A stretch of DNA of 64,000 nt from Caulobacterales bacterium (lineage in GTDB: Bacteria > Pseudomonadota > Alphaproteobacteria > Caulobacterales > Caulobacteraceae), in the NCBI GenBank assembly GCA_019510435.1, contig JAEKKJ010000018.1, positions 62,001 through 126,000 of the forward strand, written 5' to 3'. Shown here piece after piece: positions 34,180 to 40,725 of this stretch. Position numbers and translations under genes: made by a program. How positions within the stretch are numbered: the stretch's first letter is position 1; the number at the start of each line of letters is the position of its first letter. The notes beneath the pieces were generated by a model, which saw only the letters and a program-made list of their open reading frames with translations, was not told the origin of the DNA and made no database searches.

Positions 34180-34824
34180 ATGCGCAAACTCCTGCTGTGC
34201 GCTGGAGTCGTCTTCGCCCTGGCCGCCGGTTCGGCCAGCGCCCGCACCGTCGCCGACCCGACGGGCGACTTCCTGCCCAGCTTCGTGCCCCTGGTCCCCG
34301 GCGTGTTCGATCCCGACCTCGACGTCACCAGCCTTTCGGTCGCCTACGACAAGGTGGCCAACGCCTTCCTGATCGGCGCGACCTTCGCTGGGAACGTCGA
34401 TCCGTCCAAGCCGGGCCTCTACGTCCTGGGCATCGACACCGGTCTGGGCGCCATCCACCCGTTCGGCGGCATCGGCGAGCCCGACGTGCGCTTCGACCAG
34501 GTGGCGGTGATCCAGAAGAACGGGCTGGCGACGCTCAGCGGCCACACCCTCACCGCCACGGTGTCGGGCGACAGCCTGATGCTGCTGATCCCCAACCAGT
34601 TCCTGATCCCCACCGGCTCCAAGCCGGGGCCGCAGCACTACGGCTTCAACCTCTGGCCCCGGAACGGCCTGGGCAATAACAACCAGATCGCCGACTTCGC
34701 ACCGCAGAACGCCGTCTTCGCCGCCGCGCCGGAGCCGGCCAGCTGGGCGCTGATGCTCGCCGGCTTCGGCGGTCTGGGCGCGGCCCTGCGCCGCCGTCGC
34801 GCCATGGCGGCGGCCATGGCCTGA
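34180..34824 (+). CDS. PEPxxWA-CTERM sorted protein
   Basis: A 214-aa exported protein. ATG 34180 begins the signal peptide (MRKLLLCAGVVFALAAGSASA). The body is beta-rich (TSLSVAYDKVANAFLIGATF, LYVLGIDTGLGAIHPFGG) and has no catalytic motif that I can see. The C-terminus has the complete sorting signal: PEPASWALML, a transmembrane helix AGFGGLGAALR and a basic RRRR tail. Proteins of this type are processed by an exosortase and delivered to the envelope or extracellular matrix. No exosortase is in the window. A second such protein lies at 53967. Confidence 0.82.
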   Translation: MRKLLLCAGVVFALAAGSASARTVADPTGDFLPSFVPLVPGVFDPDLDVTSLSVAYDKVANAFLIGATFAGNVDPSKPGLYVLGIDTGLGAIHPFGGIGEPDVRFDQVAVIQKNGLATLSGHTLTATVSGDSLMLLIPNQFLIPTGSKPGPQHYGFNLWPRNGLGNNNQIADFAPQNAVFAAAPEPASWALMLAGFGGLGAALRRRRAMAAAMA

Positions 34825-35126
34825 CAGTTCCCCCAGCGGCGCGCGCCTCGACCCGTCAGGCGCCGCCGTGGGCCCGCCAGGGTCCGTGACCCCGCGACGT
34901 CACCTGCGGCCAACCCCCGGCCGCCCGACGCCGCCCACGGCCCGGCGGGCCCGGCGTCCTCTCCGCCGGTCCCGGGCTCTTCGCCCGAAAAGCACCCCTC
35001 CTGTCGCCCTCGGGAGGGAGAGCGCCGGCCGGCGGAGGGGGCGTTTCCGCCGCCTCGATTGACAAGCTCGAGGCGTTGCGGGTCTGCTTGGCGAGCTCCA
35101 GCGTCGCGTCCTCCGGGGGTTGTCCG
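34825..35126. other. GC-rich spacer before the RTX metalloprotease-like gene
   Basis: About 300 bp very rich in CCCGGC-type sequence. The open frames here lack signal peptides, conserved motifs or ribosome binding sites, and I see no convincing gene, repeat or RNA. Confidence 0.5.
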
Positions 35127-36968
35127 ATGTCTCTGCCCACGGAAGCCGTCACCTCGCCGGGAAGCGGCCTGGTCTTCGTCAACTACTACGGCGACAGCGT
35201 CACCGACGCCTTCCGCGGCGCGATCCTGAACGCCGAGCACCAGCTGCAGAGCCTGTTCGTCGACGCCACCACCGTGGGTGTCAGCTTCGACCTGAAGGCC
35301 CTCGGCCAGAACTTCAGCGCCCGCAACGTCTTCTCGGCGGTGACCGTCGGCTACGACGCCTTCGCCGCCGCGCTGCGCGCCCACGCCACCACCGCCGACG
35401 ACCTGGCCGCCGTCGCCGGGCTTCCCACCGCCGACCCGTCCGGCGGCGCGGGCTTCCAGGTCCCCACCGCCGAGGCGCGGATCCTCGGCCTGGCGTCCCA
35501 GTCCAACCACGTCGACATCCACGTCGACCTCAACAGCACGCTGGGCTTCAGCTTCGGCCAGGACGCCATCGGCGCGCTGGAGCATGAGATCACCGAGGGG
35601 GTCTTCGGCCGCGTGGGCGGCCTGGGCGTCGACGGCGGGTCGTGGAATCCCATGGACCTCTTCCGCTTCAGTGCGGCCGGCGTGCGCGACTACACCGGCG
35701 GCGCCGACGGCATGCCCACCTTCTTCGGCATCGATGCGGCCCATGTCACCGGCTTCCAGTACCACAACGCCATCGACGCCACCGGCAACGACGACGGCTT
35801 CGACCTGGCCGACTGGGACCACACCCGCGGCGATTCCTTTGGCCCCGGCGGACCGGCCAGCGCCGGCCTGCTGTCGGACACCGACATCCAGGTCCTGGAC
35901 GTCCTGGGCTGGACCCGCGCCAGCGTCCGGACCTTCACCCCGGCCGCCGACGACTTCGCCTCCAGCCTGGCCGACGCCAGCCACCCGTTCGGACAGCTCG
36001 CCCCGGGCGGATCGGCCGCGGGCGCGCTGGAACAGGCCGGCGACCGCGACTGGTTCGCCGTCACCCTCCAGGCCGGCAAGAGCTATACGATCAGCCTCTC
36101 GGGCGGGTTCTCGGGGGCCGGCACGGTGGGCGACACCTACCTGCGCCTGCACGACGGCGCGGGCGCGCTCCTCGCTTCCAACGACGACATCGTCGACGGC
36201 GACCAGCCCGACTCCCGTGTCGTGTTCACCGCCACAACGAGCGGGACCTACTATGTGGAGGCCGGGGCCTTCGCCGACGGCTACGCCGGGACCTACAAGG
36301 TGGCGGTCAGCGCCGGCGCCGCCGGCTCCAACGCCCCGACCGCCTTCGACGACGTGCTGACCGCGGCGGCCGGCGGCGACACCATCCACGCCCTGGCCGG
36401 CAACGACACCATCACCGGCGCCGACGGCCCCAACTATCTGCGCGGCGACGAGGGCGACGACATCATCTCGGGCGGCGCGGCCTTCGACGACATCAACGGC
36501 AACCAGGGCAACGACACCCTGCACGGCGCCGGCGGTGACGACTGGGTGGTGGGCGGCAAGGACAACGACCTGCAGTTCGGCGAGGACGGCGCCGACGTGG
36601 TGCTCGGCAACCTCGGCGACGACACCCTGAGCGGCGGGGCGGGCGACGACATCGTCCGCGGCGGCCAGGGCAATGACATGCTCGCCGGCGGCTCGGGCAA
36701 TGACTACGTCTCCGGCGACCGCGGCGACGACACCGAGAGCGGCGGCGCCGGCGCCGACATCTTCCACAGCTTCGGCGATGCGGGCCTCGACCGGGCCACC
36801 GACTTCAACGCCGCCGAGGGCGACCGGGTGATGCTGGACCCGGGCTCGGCCTGGACGGTGGCGCAGGTCGGCGCCGACACGGTCGTCAGCATCACCGGCG
36901 GGGCCCAGCTGGTGCTGGCGGGCGTCACCCTGGCCAACCTTCCGAGCGGCTGGATCTTCGTGGGCTGA
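35127..36968 (+). CDS. Large RTX protein with metalloprotease-like and PPC domains
   Basis: A 613-aa protein without an N-terminal signal peptide. Residues of about 10-270 resemble the NF038122-type metalloprotease-like domain: SGLVFVNYYGDSVTDAFRGA, VDIHVDLNSTLGFSFGQ, and a candidate metal-binding motif ALEHEITEGVFGRVG, which is HE-x-x-E rather than HExxH. Residues of about 310-415 are a bacterial pre-peptidase C-terminal (PPC) beta domain (DWFAVTLQAGKSYTISLSGG ... GTYYVEAGAFADGYAGTYKV). Residues of about 430-560 are RTX nonapeptides, and the C-terminus (WTVAQVGADT ... LPSGWIFVG) matches the other two RTX proteins, implying type I secretion. ATG 35127 is preceded by CCGGGGGT. Whether the first domain is an active protease is unclear. 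Confidence 0.8.
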   Translation: MSLPTEAVTSPGSGLVFVNYYGDSVTDAFRGAILNAEHQLQSLFVDATTVGVSFDLKALGQNFSARNVFSAVTVGYDAFAAALRAHATTADDLAAVAGLPTADPSGGAGFQVPTAEARILGLASQSNHVDIHVDLNSTLGFSFGQDAIGALEHEITEGVFGRVGGLGVDGGSWNPMDLFRFSAAGVRDYTGGADGMPTFFGIDAAHVTGFQYHNAIDATGNDDGFDLADWDHTRGDSFGPGGPASAGLLSDTDIQVLDVLGWTRASVRTFTPAADDFASSLADASHPFGQLAPGGSAAGALEQAGDRDWFAVTLQAGKSYTISLSGGFSGAGTVGDTYLRLHDGAGALLASNDDIVDGDQPDSRVVFTATTSGTYYVEAGAFADGYAGTYKVAVSAGAAGSNAPTAFDDVLTAAAGGDTIHALAGNDTITGADGPNYLRGDEGDDIISGGAAFDDINGNQGNDTLHGAGGDDWVVGGKDNDLQFGEDGADVVLGNLGDDTLSGGAGDDIVRGGQGNDMLAGGSGNDYVSGDRGDDTESGGAGADIFHSFGDAGLDRATDFNAAEGDRVMLDPGSAWTVAQVGADTVVSITGGAQLVLAGVTLANLPSGWIFVG

Positions 36969-36971
36969 GGC

Positions 36972-37271
36972 CTACTCCTCGTCCCGCTCGCGGCCGTCCC
37001 AGCCGTCGAATTCCGGCATCAGGCCGAGCAGGGCGAAGAGGCCGCCGAGCACCGCCGCCAGCCCCGCCAACTGCGCGAGGCTGGGGTCGGGCGTGTCGGG
37101 GGCCGCCGGACCGCCCGGCGGCTCCCACCCCACCGGCATCGCGCCCGGCGTTCCGCAGCGCACGGCCACGCCATCGCGATCCCAGCAGGTCGGCGCCGCA
37201 GCCGCCGGCGCGGCCGCCAGCAGCAGCGCCAGTCCGGCGCCGGCCGCGGCCATTGCGGATGGTGCGCGCAC
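36972..37271 (-). CDS. Small secreted membrane protein
   Basis: A 99-aa hypothetical protein with a signal peptide (GAGLALLLAAAPAAAAP) and a C-terminal hydrophobic segment (LAQLAGLAAVLGGLFALLGL) followed by an acidic tail (DGWDGRERDEE). Two cysteines (CWDRDGVAVRC) could form a disulfide. No family recognised. The start could instead be the internal ATG at 37253. It is convergent with the RTX gene, their stops being 3 nt apart. Confidence 0.55.
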   Translation of the reverse strand: MRAPSAMAAAGAGLALLLAAAPAAAAPTCWDRDGVAVRCGTPGAMPVGWEPPGGPAAPDTPDPSLAQLAGLAAVLGGLFALLGLMPEFDGWDGRERDEE

Positions 37272-37383
37272 GCGACGTCTCCTCCGTAGGCGCAGTCTCG
37301 CGCTGCGTTCTTTGCGTGGGAAGCCCCTCGCGGACCCTCGGGTTCCCGTGCGATAGGGCCAGGCCTGGGGTGGATTCGCCGTC

Positions 37384-38211
37384 GTGCCGCAATCTGATCA
37401 TTTGTTGGGGGCGCCCCGGAGCGCCGCGGTCTCCCGTCGCGCCCTGCTGGGCGTGGTCCTGCTGGCCGCCGCGCCAGGCGTCGCGCAGGCCCGCCGGCGC
37501 TCGTTCTGGCCCGGCGGCGCGCGCTTCGCCGTCAGCCTGACCTATGACGACGGCCTCGACAGCCAGCTGCAGTACGCGGTTCCGGAGCTGGACCGCCGCG
37601 GCTACAAGGCCACCTTCTTCCTGACCGAAGAGAACATGGCCGCGCGCCTTCCCGACTGGGAGGTGGTGGCCCAGCACGGCCACGAGATCGCCAACCACAC
37701 GGTCCACCACCCCTGCGACCTGCGCAAGTTCGACGCCCGCAGCCTGGAGACCCGCGAGCTCGCGCCCATGGCCCGGTTCATCCGCCAGTACTTCGGCCGC
37801 CAGCCGCGCACCTTCGCCTATCCGTGCGGCTTCATCGGCCTGGGGCAGGGCGACAACCACACCCGGTTCGCCCGCTACGAGCACCTGTTGCGCCACGACT
37901 TCCTGGCCGCCCGCACCACGGCCGGGCCGCCGAACACCATCGCCGCCGTCCGCGCCGACCCGCTGCGCCTGGCCGGCTTCGAGCCGACCTATGACGCCGA
38001 CGTGGTGGCGCCCGGCCGCCGCTATCTCGAGCTCGCCGAACGCGAAGGCGCCTGGGCGATCCTGGTGTTCCACGACGTGGTGCCCAAGTGGCGCGGCGAG
38101 GGCGACGCCAGCCTCAAGACCCACTCGGCCGTCCTCGACCTGGTCGAGAAGTCCGGCGCCTGGTGCGCGCCCATGGGCGCGGTGATGAAGCGGATCCGCG
38201 GGCGCCGCTGA
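37384..38211 (+). CDS. Polysaccharide deacetylase (carbohydrate esterase 4 type)
   Basis: A 275-aa NodB-homology protein. After an N-terminal signal-like segment (VSRRALLGVVLLAAAPGVAQ, possibly Tat-type) the catalytic motifs appear: TYDDG with Asp55 and Asp56 (FAVSLTYDDGLDS), metal-binding His105 and His109 (EIANHTVHHP), RTFAYPCGF and AILVFHDVVP near the C-terminus. The enzyme removes acetyl groups from a cell-wall or surface polysaccharide in the periplasm or outside. The start is GTG 37384; no ATG lies close by. Confidence 0.85.
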   Translation: MPQSDHLLGAPRSAAVSRRALLGVVLLAAAPGVAQARRRSFWPGGARFAVSLTYDDGLDSQLQYAVPELDRRGYKATFFLTEENMAARLPDWEVVAQHGHEIANHTVHHPCDLRKFDARSLETRELAPMARFIRQYFGRQPRTFAYPCGFIGLGQGDNHTRFARYEHLLRHDFLAARTTAGPPNTIAAVRADPLRLAGFEPTYDADVVAPGRRYLELAEREGAWAILVFHDVVPKWRGEGDASLKTHSAVLDLVEKSGAWCAPMGAVMKRIRGRR

Positions 38212-38305
38212 GCCGCCAGCCCAGCGCCGACTATCAGAAATGTCCACTGTCGCCCCGGGTCGCGCGCCGCTAGCCTCACGCCGTTCGGCCAACGGGGGCG
38301 CCGCC

Positions 38306-39079
38306 ATGAGCACATCCAGCCTGGTCCACGATTTCACGCCGCGCACGGACCAGCCGTTCGCGCCGCAGCACCAGTGGGACCGCAATTTCTTTCTCGCCTA
38401 CCTTGTCCTGATCTGGCTCGGGATCGGCATGGGGTTCGGCAGCGACGTCATCCATCACGTGACGACGCACGAGCGGGCCTACCCGCTGATCGTCCACGTC
38501 CACGCCGCCACCTTCATGACCTGGCTGGCCCTGTTCAGCGCCCAGATCCTGCTGATCCGCACCGGCCGCACGGCGATCCATCGCAAGCTCGGCTACGCCA
38601 TGATCCCCGTGGCCGTGGCCATGGTGCTGATCGGCCCCGCCACCGCCTATGTGGTCCAGCGCACCGACTTCGGCACGCCCCACAGCGACCCGGCGTTCCT
38701 GTCCATCCAGCTCACCGACATGACCGCCTTCGCCGGCCTGATCGGCGCGGCGGTGCTGCTGCGCAACAAGGCCTCGGCGCACAAGCGCCTGACCCTGCTC
38801 TCGGTGTTGTTCATCGCCGACGCCGGCTACGCTCGCTGGCTCGGCGAGCCCATCACCCACGCCCTGGGGACCGGCTGGTGGGGCAATTACGAGGGCCTCT
38901 ACCTGGCCACCGACGTGCTGATCCTCGGCCTCGGGGCGTACGACCTCGTCACCCGCAAGCGCCTGCACCCGGCCTATGTCGGCGGCGTCGCCTGGGGCGC
39001 CAGCCAGCACTTCCTCGCCAATTGGCTCTACTTCCTCCCGGCGTGGAAGCCAGTCGCCCTGAGCCTGATCGGGCACTGA
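38306..39079 (+). CDS. Multi-spanning membrane protein, conserved hypothetical
   Basis: A 257-aa inner-membrane protein with about seven hydrophobic segments and many conserved-looking histidines (FGSDVIHHVTTHERAYPLIVH, HAATFMTWLALFSAQ, TAIHRKLGYAMIP, ASAHKRLTLLSVLFIADAGY). The HAATFMTW and RKLGY motifs resemble the heme-binding-like DUF2306/YtaF-type membrane proteins, but the family is not certain. ATG 38306 follows a CGGGGGCG stretch. Function unknown. Confidence 0.7.
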   Translation: MSTSSLVHDFTPRTDQPFAPQHQWDRNFFLAYLVLIWLGIGMGFGSDVIHHVTTHERAYPLIVHVHAATFMTWLALFSAQILLIRTGRTAIHRKLGYAMIPVAVAMVLIGPATAYVVQRTDFGTPHSDPAFLSIQLTDMTAFAGLIGAAVLLRNKASAHKRLTLLSVLFIADAGYARWLGEPITHALGTGWWGNYEGLYLATDVLILGLGAYDLVTRKRLHPAYVGGVAWGASQHFLANWLYFLPAWKPVALSLIGH

Positions 39080-39136
39080 GGGGCTTGCGCTCCGCCACCG
39101 CTGCGCCATGATCACGGATCCGTGATCGGACCGCCC

Positions 39137-39523
39137 ATGACCCGTCCCTCTATCCTGGCTGTGACGATCGTCCTTCTGGGGACGGCGGCCCTCGCTGGTT
39201 GCCAGAAGGCGGGACCTTCCCCGGCTGGCGTCTCCTGGCTCAGCGGCAAGCCACGCTATGTCGGCGTCGGCATCTACGCGGCCGGCCGGATGTGGGCCCA
39301 GTTGGTGCAAGCCCAGGCGGCGAAGGATCCGGCCGCGGCCACGCTGGACGACGACGAGCAGGTGATCGTGGTGATCGACAGCGCCACCGGCGAGCTGCGC
39401 CAGTGCGGCAATCTCAGCGGCTACTGCACCCGGATGAACCCCTGGTCGGCTACGCCTTCGCCGGCGGCGGTTGTCCGGCATGCGGTGCAGCTGCAGGCCG
39501 ATGACGCCAGGCGCGGGAATTAA
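39137..39523 (+). CDS. Putative lipoprotein
   Basis: A 128-aa protein with a classic lipobox near residue 22 (VLLGTAALAGCQKAGP). The mature part contains SGKPRYVGVGIYAAGRMWAQ and EQVIVVIDSATGELRQCGNLSGYCTRMNPW, which looks like a small beta-domain with a Cys pair. No known family is recognised. ATG 39137 is used because it starts the signal peptide cleanly; a GTG at 39122 is also in frame. Confidence 0.65.
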   Translation: MTRPSILAVTIVLLGTAALAGCQKAGPSPAGVSWLSGKPRYVGVGIYAAGRMWAQLVQAQAAKDPAAATLDDDEQVIVVIDSATGELRQCGNLSGYCTRMNPWSATPSPAAVVRHAVQLQADDARRGN

Positions 39524-39572
39524 CCGATCGCGGCGAGCCGGGCTTAACCCTGGCCGTGCATCGTCCGCGGCC

Positions 39573-39803
39573 ATGATCGCCCCCTCCTTTCTTCGCGAAG
39601 GCCTCCCCCTGGCCATCTTCCTCGCCGCCACCGCCTGGCGCCTGGCGCACGAGCTGCGCACCGGCGTGGCCAACGGCCGCTTCGTCAAGACCGACCGCGC
39701 CAGCGACCCGCGGCGCTACTGGACCAATGTGAGCCTCAGCGGGGGCCTGCTGGCGGCGGGGCTGGTGCTGGCGGCGTTGCGCGCGCCGTACTGGATGGGG
39801 TGA
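39573..39803 (+). CDS. Small membrane protein
   Basis: A 76-aa hypothetical protein with two hydrophobic stretches (LPLAIFLAATAWRLAHEL and LSGGLLAAGLVLAALRAPYW) and a basic loop (RFVKTDRASDPRRYWTN). The pattern resembles short conserved Caulobacterales membrane proteins with the R-A-S-D-P-RRYW motif. Function unknown. Confidence 0.55.
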   Translation: MIAPSFLREGLPLAIFLAATAWRLAHELRTGVANGRFVKTDRASDPRRYWTNVSLSGGLLAAGLVLAALRAPYWMG

Positions 39804-39844
39804 GGCCAGGGCTCCCCGGGGGCGGTAAATTGGCCGATATTTCG

Positions 39845-39973
39845 TCGTCATGGCCGGGCCTGTCCCAGCCACCCATGCGCACCTGATGGCGCAGAAGGCC
39901 CGCGCCAGCCAAGCGGCGCGTCACGGGCGAGCATTGGTTCTTGGGTCACCGGGACAAGCCCGGTGATGACGAG
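39845..39973. repeat. Degenerate CATGGCCGGG palindrome
   Basis: Left arm 39845-39872 (TCGTCATGGCCGGGCCTGTC) pairs imperfectly with right arm 39944-39973 (CCGGGACAAGCCCGGTGATG). It is the same family as the perfect copy at 15228-15360, but here no GIY-YIG gene adjoins. Confidence 0.7.
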
Positions 39974-39996
39974 CGAGAAAAATGATCTAGCCGCCC

Positions 39997-40725
39997 TCAA
40001 TCCCCCGCCAGCTGCCGCCAGCCCACCGCCCGCACGCGGCGGTCCCCCAGCGCTCCGGCCAGCGGCGGCCGCACGAACAGCCCAGCGAATGCGGCGTCGC
40101 GCACATTGAGCCCCCCGGCATAGGCGCCGAACGCCGGCAGCACCACGCGTTCGCCGTCGGTGATGAAGCAGCGCCGCCGCACCGTCCCCCGCGGCGCCAC
40201 CACCCGGGCCGCCGGGTGCAGGTGGCCGGCCACCTCGCCGGGCTGCGCGCCCGCCTGCGGCTCGTGGCGCAGCACCAGGCCCTCGACCCGGATCTCGTCC
40301 ACGGTCTCGCCCGGCAGGGCCCGCGGGCCGTCGGCGTCGTGGTTGCCCACCACCCAGACCAGCCGCCGGCCCTCGGCCAGCGCCACCAGGGCGCCCGCAT
40401 CCGCTGCGGAGAGCCGGCCCTCCGCCTTGCGGTCGTGGAAGGTGTCGCCCAGCAGCACCACGGCCGCGGGGGCCGTCGCCGCCACCTCCGCCGCCAGCCG
40501 CCGCAGGGTCTCGCGCGTGTCGTAGGGCGGGAGCATCTGGCCGCGCGCGGCGTAGGCCGAGCCCTTCTCCAGGTGCAGGTCGGCCACCACCAGAATGCGC
40601 GCCGCCTCCAGCCACAGCGCGCCCGACGCTCGCAGCGTCACGTCCGTTCCGCCCACGGCCGTCCGCAGCCCGCCGCAGGGACTGGCCGCGAAGGCGTAGG
40701 TAAAGGCGGGCGCGACGTCGTTCAC
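39997..40725 (-). CDS. pdeM: Ligase-associated DNA damage response endonuclease PdeM
   Basis: A 242-aa calcineurin-like metallophosphoesterase. The metal-binding blocks are in order: VVADLHLEKGSAYA, LGDTFHDRK, VVGNHDADGP and GHLHPAARVV. DLHLEKG plus the closing GHLHP are typical of PdeM, one of four proteins encoded around ATP-dependent DNA ligases (ligase, exonuclease, helicase, PdeM). The GTG at 40725 overlaps the helicase stop (GTGA). No ligase or exonuclease gene lies in this window, so only half of the set is present here. Confidence 0.85.
   Translation of the reverse strand: MNDVAPAFTYAFAASPCGGLRTAVGGTDVTLRASGALWLEAARILVVADLHLEKGSAYAARGQMLPPYDTRETLRRLAAEVAATAPAAVVLLGDTFHDRKAEGRLSAADAGALVALAEGRRLVWVVGNHDADGPRALPGETVDEIRVEGLVLRHEPQAGAQPGEVAGHLHPAARVVAPRGTVRRRCFITDGERVVLPAFGAYAGGLNVRDAAFAGLFVRPPLAGALGDRRVRAVGWRQLAGD

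Noticed and set aside
34856..35182. Minus-strand 108-aa frame in the GC-rich spacer
   Set aside because: Pro/Gly/Arg-rich with no motif, and it overlaps the start of the RTX gene.
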